Assembly (NCBI GenBank): GCA_049514335.1
Contig: JBEKVE010000203.1
Coordinates: forward strand, 1 to 5,499
Direction of reading: 5' to 3'
Length of the DNA stretch: 5,499 nucleotides
DNA from: JBEKVE01 sp049514335
GTDB lineage: Bacteria > Actinomycetota > Acidimicrobiia > Acidimicrobiales > UBA8190
Position 1 is the stretch's first letter. Each line of letters opens with the position of its first letter. The notes under the pieces were generated by a model, which saw nothing but the letters and a program-made list of their open reading frames with translations, did no database searches and was not told where the DNA came from. Positions 1 to 5,133 of the stretch are shown here, piece after piece. Made by a program: the position numbers and the translations under genes.

Positions 1-384
1 CCCGAGGACCACGCCAAGATCTTCGAGCCCTTCCACCGCGCCGACCCCACCCGGGCGCGCGCCACGGGAGGGGCGGGACTGGGTCTCACCATCGTGTCGG
101 CCATCGCCCACGCCCACGGCGGTGCGGCGGGGGTGGCGTCGGGCGCACCCGCCGGAGCAGAACCGTCACCCGTGCCCGACGGCGCCGTGTTCTGGGTGAC
201 GCTCCCCCTGGCGCCCACGCCGGCCGGGGTCCCCGACACCCACGGCGAGCTGGAGGGCGACGCCACCCACGACGACCCGGGCGAGACACGAGACACCATC
301 GCGACCGACGCCGCCACCGCCGGCGCTGACACCGTCGACGACGCGTCCGACGTGCGGCTTCCTCCCGCCGGCGTCGACCGGTAG
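1..384 (+). CDS. Sensor histidine kinase, C-terminal ATPase end (5' truncated by window)
   Basis: This is the last 127 codons of a two-component sensor kinase, open from the first base and ending in TAG. The visible part is the back half of a HATPase_c (GHKL) domain. It has an F-box-like stretch IFEPFHRAD (residues 7-15), a G2-type Gly-rich ATP lid GGAGLGLTIV (23-32), the following helix (SAIAHAHGG), and a final beta strand FWVTLPLA (64-71). The fold binds ATP and phosphorylates a conserved His in the DHp domain, which lies outside the window. After the domain comes an unusual tail of about 55 residues, rich in Asp, Thr, Ala and Gly with no recognisable motif. It is probably disordered. The partner response regulator is not visible and may lie upstream. 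The gene converges on dnaB. The family call is secure; the signal sensed and the subfamily cannot be told. Confidence 0.9.
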   Translation, partial: PEDHAKIFEPFHRADPTRARATGGAGLGLTIVSAIAHAHGGAAGVASGAPAGAEPSPVPDGAVFWVTLPLAPTPAGVPDTHGELEGDATHDDPGETRDTIATDAATAGADTVDDASDVRLPPAGVDR

Positions 385-398
385 CGCCGGAGAGGCGC
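384..398. terminator. Short GC hairpin between convergent genes (weak terminator candidate)
   Basis: GCGCC (384-388) and GGCGC (394-398) form a 5-bp perfect stem with a 5-base loop. It sits in the 21-base gap between the kinase stop and the dnaB stop. It could act on both transcripts, but no T-run follows on either strand. This is a position-based suggestion only. Confidence 0.2.
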
Positions 399-405
399 GC
401 GTCGG

Positions 406-1776
406 TCAGACGCGGGCGATGCCGGCGAAGCGGGTGTAGCGGTCGACGAAGGCGAGCTGGGTCACGCCCGTGGGCCCGTTGCGGTGCTTGGCGATGATGA
501 TCTCGGCGCTGCCGCGGTCGGGCGACTCGGGGTTGTACACCTCGTCGCGGTAGATGAACAACACGACGTCGGCGTCCTGCTCGATCGAGCCCGACTCGCG
601 CAGGTCGGCCAGCACGGGCCGCTTGTCCTGGCGCATCTCCAGGTTTCGGGAGAGCTGCGACAGGGCGATGACGGGGATGTCGAGCTCGCGGGCGAGGACC
701 TTCAGACCGCGGCTGATCTCGGACACCTCCACCTGACGGTTCTCGGCGCGACTGCGCGAGTGCCCGCTCATGAGCTGCAGGTAGTCGACCACGACGAGGC
801 CCAGTCCCTCCCGCGCCTTCAGCCGCCGCGCCTTGGCCCGGATGTCCATGACCGTGGCGTTGGGGTTGTCGTCGATGTAGATGGGGGCGTCGCCCAGGCG
901 GCCGATGGCGTCGGAGATCTTGGGCCAGTCCGACTCGAGCAGGCGGCCGTTGCGCATGCGGGTGGCGTCGACGTGCGCCTCGGAGCACAGCATGCGCTGG
1001 GTGAGCTCCAGGTGGCTCATCTCCAGCGAGAAGAGCAGCACCGGCTCGCGGGCGTGCACGGCGGCGTGCTTGACGATGCCGAGCGCGAAGCTCGTCTTGC
1101 CCATGGCGGGACGGGCACCCACCACCACCAGGTTGGACTTCTGCAAGCCGGCCAGGCGGTCGTCGAGGTCGTCGTAGCCGGTTGGGATCCCTGTGATGGT
1201 GTCGCCCCGCTCGTAGAGGCTCTCGAGGTGGTCGAGGCTGGCGGCCAGCAACTCGCGCAGCGGCGCCATGGTGTCGACCACGCGACGCTGCGCCACCTCG
1301 AACACCATGGCCTCGGCCCGGTCGACCACTTCGGAGACGTCCTCGGGAACGCTGTAGCCGAGCTCGGCGATCTCCCCCGCCACCGACACCAGGCGGCGCA
1401 GCAGGGCGTGCTCCTCGACGATGCGGGCGTAGTGCGCGGCGTTGGCCGTCGAGGGCGTGTTGACCTGCAACGAGATGAGCACCGAGGCGTCGCCAACCGC
1501 CTCGAGCAGCGAAGCGCGGCGCAGCTCGTCGGCCACCGTGACGGGGTCGGCCGGCTCGCCCCGGGCGTAGAGGGCGACGACGGCGGAGAAGACGTAACCG
1601 TGGGCGGGCTTGTAGAAGTCCTCGGCGCCGCAGCATTCGAGCGCCGACGCGATGGCGTCGCGCGACAGCAGCATGGCGCCGAGCAGGGACTCCTCGGCGT
1701 CAAGATCGTGGGGCGGGACCCGGCCCCCGACCGATTGCAACCGCCTGATGTTGGAGTTGTCGACTGCCTGGGTCAT
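406..1776 (-). CDS. dnaB: Replicative DNA helicase DnaB
   Basis: The hexameric 5'-3' helicase that unwinds DNA at the replication fork and recruits primase. The product is 456 aa, a normal full length. The N-terminal domain begins with VPPHDLDAEESLLGAML (residues 20-36). The RecA-like C-terminal domain has Walker A GARPAMGKT (220-228), the catalytic Glu in SLEM (E252), Walker B VVVDYLQLM (328-336), the DnaB signature around DLRESGSIEQDAD (391-403), and the C-terminal KHR finger (430-432). I chose the ATG at 1776 because GAGGG lies about 10 bases upstream. A TTG three codons earlier (1785) is in frame but directly abuts that purine run. No intein interrupts the P-loop or other motifs, unlike many mycobacterial dnaB genes. 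It follows rplI on the same strand after a 216-base gap that holds a cluster of DnaA-box-like sites, so it may have its own promoter. The identification is secure. Confidence 0.97.
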   Translation of the reverse strand: MTQAVDNSNIRRLQSVGGRVPPHDLDAEESLLGAMLLSRDAIASALECCGAEDFYKPAHGYVFSAVVALYARGEPADPVTVADELRRASLLEAVGDASVLISLQVNTPSTANAAHYARIVEEHALLRRLVSVAGEIAELGYSVPEDVSEVVDRAEAMVFEVAQRRVVDTMAPLRELLAASLDHLESLYERGDTITGIPTGYDDLDDRLAGLQKSNLVVVGARPAMGKTSFALGIVKHAAVHAREPVLLFSLEMSHLELTQRMLCSEAHVDATRMRNGRLLESDWPKISDAIGRLGDAPIYIDDNPNATVMDIRAKARRLKAREGLGLVVVDYLQLMSGHSRSRAENRQVEVSEISRGLKVLARELDIPVIALSQLSRNLEMRQDKRPVLADLRESGSIEQDADVVLFIYRDEVYNPESPDRGSAEIIIAKHRNGPTGVTQLAFVDRYTRFAGIARV

Positions 1777-1992
1777 GGACGTCAACCCTCACCCATGGGG
1801 CTTGGGGAGAACGAGGGGGTCAACGCTATGGATTTCGGGTGGACAACCCCGCGATCACGGTGGAAAAGGATGTGGACGAGCCGTGGGCCCAGGAACGTCG
1901 ACTGGGGATAACCCTGTGACCGGCGGGATCGCCCGTACTGGTGGCGAGCCCGCATGGGGACAAGGTCCCACGGGGCTGTAACAGCGACGCCC
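1777..1992 (-). promoter_or_regulatory. rplI-dnaB intergenic region with a cluster of DnaA-box-like 9-mers
   Basis: This is the longest non-coding stretch in the window. Read on the minus strand it holds six 9-mers resembling the DnaA box (TTATCCACA in E. coli, TTGTCCACA in Streptomyces): TTGTCCCCA (1955-1963), TTATCCCCA (1903-1911), TCGTCCACA (1871-1879), TTTTCCACC (1859-1867), TTGTCCACC (1838-1846) and TTCTCCCCA (1803-1811). Four differ from one or other consensus by one base and two differ by two. All point toward dnaB. A TANNNT hexamer, TAGCGT (1823-1828), could be a -10 element, with no clear -35. There is no strongly AT-rich unwinding element and no plus-strand box by eye. Likely roles are DnaA control of dnaB, DnaA titration, or part of an origin. 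The motifs are seen; binding is inferred. Confidence 0.55.
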
Positions 1993-2442
1993 TCAGGAGC
2001 CGGCGAGGACCTCGACGGTCAACTCCGCGTCCACGTCAGTGTGGAGCCGCACCGGCACGACGTGGGTGCCCACCGCCTTGATCGGCTCCGCCAGGTGGAT
2101 CTTGCGCCGTTCGACCACGGCGCCGGTCTGCGCCTCGAGGGCCTCGGCCACGTCCGCCGTCGTCACCGAGCCGAAGAGGCGGCCCTCGGGGCCGGCGCGG
2201 GCGGTGATGGTGACGGTGGCGGCGCGCAGCACGCCGGCCACGACCTCCGCCGCCTCGCGGTCCTGCGCGTCGCGCAGATCGCGCGACCGGCGCATGGAGG
2301 CCGCCTGGGACTCCACGCCGTCCGTGGCCACCAGGGCCCGGCCGGTGGGGAAGAGGTAGTTGCGGGCGAACCCCTTGGCCACCTCGACGATGTCACCCTT
2401 CTTGCCGACACCGGAGATGTCGCTGCGCAGCAGGACGCGCAT
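1993..2442 (-). CDS. rplI: Large ribosomal subunit protein bL9
   Basis: The product is 149 aa, the usual length for bL9, which binds 23S rRNA near the base of the L1 stalk and extends away from the 50S surface. The N-terminal RNA-binding domain carries the family signature: MRVLLRSDISGVGKKGDIVEV then AKGFARNYLFPTGRA (residues 22-36). A charged connecting helix follows (about 41-75), rich in Arg, Asp and Glu. The C-terminal domain (about 80-149) includes GRLFGSVTTADVAEAL. The start is an ATG sharing its A with the rpsR TGA (TGATG), with GAGGG nine bases upstream inside rpsR. This suggests translational coupling. It is the last gene of the rpsF-ssb-rpsR-rplI cluster before the gap ahead of dnaB. 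The assignment is secure. Confidence 0.97.
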   Translation of the reverse strand: MRVLLRSDISGVGKKGDIVEVAKGFARNYLFPTGRALVATDGVESQAASMRRSRDLRDAQDREAAEVVAGVLRAATVTITARAGPEGRLFGSVTTADVAEALEAQTGAVVERRKIHLAEPIKAVGTHVVPVRLHTDVDAELTVEVLAGS

Positions 2443-2969
2443 CAGGCACCGCCCTCGGCAACCACCTCGACGGGCTCGGCCGCCGCGGCACCGTTGGACG
2501 TCGCCGCCTCGCCCACCTCGGGCTTGGCGGCGGCAGGCACCTCGGCCGCGCCGTCGGAGGCGGCGGCGTCGGGGGCCGGTGCCGACGGGGGCGGACGGCC
2601 CGGGCCACCGGGACGGTCCCCTCTGTCGCCGCGGTCCGGACGGTCGCCGCGGTCCCCGCGCTCGCCCCGGCCGCGTCCGCGTCCACCGGAGCGCTCGGTC
2701 ACCGTGCGCTGGGTGTAGGGGAGCAGGACGAGCTCACGGGCGGTCTTGATGGCGAGGGCGATCTCGCGCTGGTGCTGGGCGCAATTCCCCGTGACGCGAC
2801 GGGCGCGGATCTTGCCCCGGTCGCTCATGTACTTGCGGAGCATGGAGACGTCTTTGTAATCGACCCACTCCACCTTGTCCCGGCACAGCGCACAGGGCTT
2901 TTTCTTGATGCGCCGCGCCGCGTCCTTGGGGCTGCGGCGGCTGGTCGTCCGTTCGGTGTTGCGTGCCAT
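2442..2969 (-). CDS. rpsR: Small ribosomal subunit protein bS18, C+ type, with long disordered C-terminal extension
   Basis: bS18 binds 16S rRNA as a heterodimer with bS6 on the 30S platform. Residues 1-91 are a complete bS18. Cys26, Cys29, Cys63 and His66 (CALC and NCAQH) give a likely zinc site, marking it as a C+ paralogue like mycobacterial RpsR1. The conserved core includes YKDVSMLRKYMSDRGKIRAR and the C-terminal helix ending LLPYT. The family is normally about 75-90 aa, but this product is 175 aa. Residues 92-125 are Arg/Gly-rich with two RGDRGDRP repeats. Residues 126-175 are Ala/Pro/Glu-rich and acidic, with no predicted fold visible. The extension is in frame, keeps the local high-GC codon use and ends one base into rplI, so it is not an obvious frameshift. 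The start ATG lies two bases after the ssb stop, with GAGGAG 11 bases upstream. Confidence 0.95.
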   Translation of the reverse strand: MARNTERTTSRRSPKDAARRIKKKPCALCRDKVEWVDYKDVSMLRKYMSDRGKIRARRVTGNCAQHQREIALAIKTARELVLLPYTQRTVTERSGGRGRGRGERGDRGDRPDRGDRGDRPGGPGRPPPSAPAPDAAASDGAAEVPAAAKPEVGEAATSNGAAAAEPVEVVAEGGA

Positions 2970-2971
2970 GA

Positions 2972-3460
2972 CTAGAAGGGCTCCTCGTCGTACCCGTAGC
3001 CGCCACCGGCGGTCTGCTCGGCCGGGGCGCGCTCGGCCGCCCGGGGGGCGCCGCCACCGCCTCCACCACCACTGCCGCCGTCACCGCCGGGGCCGCGACG
3101 CTCGTTCTTGGTCACCTGGGCGGTGGCCCAGCGCAGGCTCGGACCGATCTCGTCCGCCACGATCTCGACCTTGGAGCGCTTGTCGCCGTCCTGGGTCTCC
3201 CACGAGCGCTGCTCGAGGCGGCCCGTGACGATCACCCGGGACCCCCGCGACAGGCTCTCGGCGGCGTTCTCGGCCATCTCGCGCCAGCACACGACGTCGA
3301 AGAACGAGGTCGCCTCCTCCCACTCCTGGGTCTGGCGGTTCTGCCAGCGGCGGTTCACGGCCAGGCCGAAGGTGGCCGTGGCCTGACCGGTGGGGGTGAA
3401 GCGCAGCTCCGGGTCTCGGGTGATGTTCCCGACGACCGCGATGTTGTTGCCGTTCGCCAT
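2972..3460 (-). CDS. ssb: Single-stranded DNA-binding protein SSB
   Basis: SSB coats single-stranded DNA during replication, repair and recombination and recruits partners through its C-terminal tip. The product is 162 aa. The OB-fold covers residues 1-112, with typical segments VVGNITRDPELRFTPTGQ (9-26), FGLAVNRRW (31-39), SFFDVVCWREMAENAAESL (52-70) and GSRVIVTGRLEQRSWE (73-88). A Gly-rich linker follows (123-155, including GGGGGGG). The protein ends in the conserved acidic tip DEEPF, which binds SSB partner proteins. Family knowledge implies a homotetramer. The start ATG has a strong GGAGGAG six bases upstream. It lies 21 bases after rpsF and two bases before rpsR, the common bacterial rpsF-ssb-rpsR arrangement. 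The codons for the acidic tip also contain the rpsR ribosome binding site. The identification is secure. Confidence 0.97.
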   Translation of the reverse strand: MANGNNIAVVGNITRDPELRFTPTGQATATFGLAVNRRWQNRQTQEWEEATSFFDVVCWREMAENAAESLSRGSRVIVTGRLEQRSWETQDGDKRSKVEIVADEIGPSLRWATAQVTKNERRGPGGDGGSGGGGGGGAPRAAERAPAEQTAGGGYGYDEEPF

Positions 3461-3481
3461 GGTGTTCTCCTCCGCTCCTGC

Positions 3482-3850
3482 TCAGCTCGCGCCGGGGGCG
3501 GCGCCGTCGCCCGAGGCCGCCTTGACGGGGGCCTGGGCCCGGGGCCGGCTCCGGCCGGCCACCTTGTCGGGCAGCCGCATGATCTTGTGGCGCAGCACCT
3601 CGTCCGCCAGGACCAGGAAGCGGTCCAGGTCGGCGGAGGCCTTGGGCTCGGCGGTGTACTCCACCACCACGTAATAGCCCTCGCGCTTGTGGTTCAGCTC
3701 GTAGGCGAAGGTGCGCCGACCCCAGCGGTCCACGGTGCCGGTGGTGCCGCCGGCGGAGCGCACCACCTCGAGCGCACGCTCGAGGACCCCCTGGACGGCC
3801 GTGTCCTCGGCCTCGGGGTCGAAGATGATCATCGTTTCGTACGGCCGCAC
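3482..3850 (-). CDS. rpsF: Small ribosomal subunit protein bS6
   Basis: bS6 pairs with bS18 on the 16S rRNA platform. The product is 122 aa from a GTG start. That start gives the family's usual beginning (M)RPYETMIIFDPEA and has a near-perfect Shine-Dalgarno, GGAGGTGA (3858-3865), seven bases upstream. The open frame continues further upstream to 4006, but that part is not bS6-like. The conserved region runs to about residue 97 and includes GGTTGTVDRWGRRTFAYEL (35-53), NHKREGYYVVVEYTAEP (54-70) and the helix DLDRFLVLADEVLRHKIMRL (76-95). The last 25 residues are a basic, then Ala/Gly-rich tail, a little longer than the 95-100 aa often seen. It opens the rpsF-ssb-rpsR-rplI operon, and the leader just upstream can fold (3871-3917). 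The identification is secure. Confidence 0.96.
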   Translation of the reverse strand: MRPYETMIIFDPEAEDTAVQGVLERALEVVRSAGGTTGTVDRWGRRTFAYELNHKREGYYVVVEYTAEPKASADLDRFLVLADEVLRHKIMRLPDKVAGRSRPRAQAPVKAASGDGAAPGAS

Positions 3851-3857
3851 GGGCGGC

Positions 3858-3865
3858 TCACCTCC
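3858..3865 (-). promoter_or_regulatory. Strong Shine-Dalgarno that fixes the rpsF GTG start
   Basis: GGAGGTGA on the minus strand lies seven bases before the GTG at 3850. This is the best ribosome binding site in the window and decides the start of bS6 over upstream in-frame codons. Confidence 0.85.
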
Positions 3866-3870
3866 CTCTG

Positions 3871-3917
3871 GACCCACCTCCTCCGGAGACGGGGCTCCGC
3901 CCTTGCGGAGCAGGGTC
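3871..3917 (-). promoter_or_regulatory. Foldable rpsF leader, candidate S6:S18 autoregulatory element
   Basis: In the RNA read from the minus strand, GACCC (3917-3913) can pair with GGGTC (3875-3871). This encloses a perfect 7-bp hairpin GCTCCGC-AAGG-GCGGAGC (3911-3894) and a possible small CTCC-GGA-GGAG hairpin (3887-3877). The structure ends just five bases before the Shine-Dalgarno. rpsF leaders bound by the S6:S18 complex, with a conserved CCG-containing motif, are known in other bacteria. CCG occurs here in several places, but I cannot confirm the published consensus. The remaining gap up to the panB stop (3918-3980) has a weak TACCAT -10-like hexamer (3962-3967) and no clear -35. Confidence 0.4.
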
Positions 3918-3980
3918 TGTGGCCGAGGGTGTGGCAACTGCCTGGCCCGGGGCCGGCGGCCATGGTACCCGACGGGTGGG

Positions 3981-4823
3981 TCAGTGCTCCCCGGGACCCC
4001 CCGCACCCGCTCCGGGCAGGTGGTAGGTCTCGGCCTCCGAGGGGAAGGCGCCCGACCGGACGTCGTGCGCCCACGCCCGGACGGCCTCGGTGGCGGCCGT
4101 GCCCAGGTCGGCGTAGCGGCGCACGAACTTGGGGGCGGTGCCCTGGCGCAGGCCCAGGAGGTCGTGGAACACGAGGACCTGCCCGTCGCACCCGGACCCG
4201 GCCCCGATGCCGATGGTGGGCACGTCGACCTCGGCCGTCACCCGGGCCGCCACCACGTCGGGCACGCCCTCGAGGACGAGGGCGAAGCAGCCCGCCGCCA
4301 CGATGGCCTTGGCGTCGTCGAGGAGGGCGTCGGCGGCGGCGGCCTCCTTGGCCTGGACCCGGTAGCCACCCATGGCGTGCACCGACTGCGGCGTGAGGCC
4401 CAGGTGGCCCATGACCGGGATCTCCGCCGACACGAGCGCCTCGATCATCTGCACCCGGGGGCGGCCCCCTTCGAGCTTCACCGCCTCGGCCCCGGCCCGC
4501 ACCAGCGTGGCCCCGTTCCGGACCGTCTCCTCGGTGGACAGGTGGTAGCTCAGCCAGGGCATGTCTCCGATGACCAGGGCCCGGGGCGAGGCCCGGCCCA
4601 CCGCCCCCACATGATGGGCCATGACCCCCACGTCCACGTGCAGGGTGTCGCTGTGGCCGAGGACGGCGTTCGCCACCGAATCGCCCACCAGGATGAGGTC
4701 GACGCCCGCTGCGTCGGCGATGCGTGCGCCGGGGGTGTCATAGGCGGTGAGCATGACGAGCGGCTCGCCGCCGCGGGCGCGCTTGCGCGCCCGGACCTCG
4801 GGGACCGTGACCTTCGTCGGCAT
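3981..4823 (-). CDS. panB: 3-methyl-2-oxobutanoate hydroxymethyltransferase (ketopantoate hydroxymethyltransferase)
   Basis: PanB transfers a hydroxymethyl group from 5,10-methylenetetrahydrofolate to 2-oxoisovalerate, giving ketopantoate. This is the first committed step to pantothenate and CoA, in the cytosol. The product is 280 aa, full length for the family. Residues matching the known Mg-binding and catalytic set are present: Asp48 in GDSVANAVLGH, Asp87 in GDMPW, Lys116 and Glu118 in VKLEGG, and Glu185 in LEGVP. Other signatures are PVMGHLGLTPQSVHAMGGY (136-154) and IGIGAGSGCDGQVLV (204-218). I chose the ATG at 4823 because AAGGAGG lies four bases upstream and MPTKVTVPEVRARK is a normal PanB beginning. 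The open frame extends to 5054 but that part is Arg-rich and unlike PanB. No panC or panD is visible nearby. It faces a divergent small gene and lies 130 bases upstream of rpsF on the same strand. Confidence 0.97.
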   Translation of the reverse strand: MPTKVTVPEVRARKRARGGEPLVMLTAYDTPGARIADAAGVDLILVGDSVANAVLGHSDTLHVDVGVMAHHVGAVGRASPRALVIGDMPWLSYHLSTEETVRNGATLVRAGAEAVKLEGGRPRVQMIEALVSAEIPVMGHLGLTPQSVHAMGGYRVQAKEAAAADALLDDAKAIVAAGCFALVLEGVPDVVAARVTAEVDVPTIGIGAGSGCDGQVLVFHDLLGLRQGTAPKFVRRYADLGTAATEAVRAWAHDVRSGAFPSEAETYHLPGAGAGGPGEH

Positions 4824-4893
4824 GGGGCCTCCTTGCCGTCCAGCGCTCGATGGCTGCCGGCGGCGTCGGGACCGGGATCGAACCCCCAGTGTA

Positions 4894-4913
4894 CCGTTCG
4901 TCGGTGCGAACGG
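4894..4913. promoter_or_regulatory. 20-base inverted repeat in the panB / zinc-ribbon divergent region (candidate operator)
   Basis: CCGTTCG (4894-4900) and CGAACGG (4907-4913) are perfect 7-base arms around a 6-base spacer. A -10-like TACACT on the minus strand (4888-4893) could serve panB. A TACCGT on the plus strand (4892-4897), six bases before the GTG at 4904, could serve the plus-strand gene as a leaderless promoter. The repeat overlaps or abuts both, so a dimeric regulator bound here could control both directions. No -35 is convincing. The repeat is seen; the role is inferred. Confidence 0.35.
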
Positions 4914-5128
4914 CAGGGCCCGAGACGGCGTCCCAGGGGTCGACGCCCGCCGCCACCTGCGACAATTGCGGCGCCCCGGCCGCTGCTGCCGGGCTGGCCA
5001 GGGTCCGGCGCGTGTACCTCGAGGTGGCCGCCGACGGGTCGGTGCGGCAGTCACCTCCCGAAGCCGTGGTCGAGGTGTGGTGCGCGCCGTGCCGCACCCT
5101 CTACCTCCACGAGCCGGCCGGCACCTGA
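4904..5128 (+). CDS. Small zinc-ribbon-like protein of unknown function
   Basis: This is a 74-residue product from the chosen GTG start. It contains CDNCG (residues 19-23) and a second pair CAPC (59-62), separated by a predicted beta-rich stretch including RRVYLEVAADGS and EAVVEVWC. The C-x2-C...C-x2-C pattern suggests a single structural zinc site of the zinc-ribbon kind. There is no signal peptide or membrane segment. The start is uncertain. The ATG at 4850 and the GTG at 4889 are in frame, but neither has a good Shine-Dalgarno, and codons before about 4910 use A or T in third position more than the rest. GTG 4904 has a TANNNT hexamer six bases upstream, a pattern fitting leaderless actinobacterial mRNAs. 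The stop lies five bases before the next gene, so the two are probably co-transcribed. No function can be assigned; DNA, RNA or protein binding are all possible. Confidence 0.6.
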   Translation: MRTAGPETASQGSTPAATCDNCGAPAAAAGLARVRRVYLEVAADGSVRQSPPEAVVEVWCAPCRTLYLHEPAGT

Positions 5129-5133
5129 CGTCG

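Noticed and set aside
86..1636. 516-codon minus-strand frame overlapping dnaB and the kinase
   Set aside because: It is Arg/Pro-rich, out of frame with dnaB, and runs through two real genes. This is a composition artefact.
406..1776. Intein in dnaB
   Set aside because: The helicase motifs are contiguous and the protein is of normal length.
484..1911. Long plus-strand open frame (475 codons) antisense to dnaB
   Set aside because: It is the mirror of a clearly recognisable dnaB. GC-rich codon bias removes stops on the opposite strand. The translation is Val/Gly/His-rich with no family resemblance.
1957..1969. GGGAC-N3-GTCCC hairpin as an intrinsic terminator after rplI
   Set aside because: The stem is only 5 bp, there is no T-run on the minus strand, and it overlaps one of the DnaA-box-like sites, which explains part of the sequence.
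3851..4006. N-terminal extension of rpsF from an upstream start
   Set aside because: bS6 starts at (M)RPYE; the GTG at 3850 has a near-perfect Shine-Dalgarno, and the extension would overlap the end of panB.
4894..4913. LexA/SOS box, or lox-like recombination site, at the CCGTTCG...CGAACGG repeat
   Set aside because: The Gram-positive/actinobacterial SOS box is CGAAC-N4-GTTCG, the opposite arm order and a different spacing. The resemblance to lox arms covers only a few bases and no recombinase is present.
4862..4935. Possible minus-strand tRNA suggested by GGGTTCGATCCC near 4871-4886
   Set aside because: The T-arm stem does not pair beyond two bases, and no matching acceptor or anticodon arm is found upstream.
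4824..5054. N-terminal extension of panB from an upstream start
   Set aside because: The added 77 residues are Arg-rich and unlike PanB. The ATG at 4823 has AAGGAGG at the right distance, and the extension would overlap the zinc-ribbon coding region.
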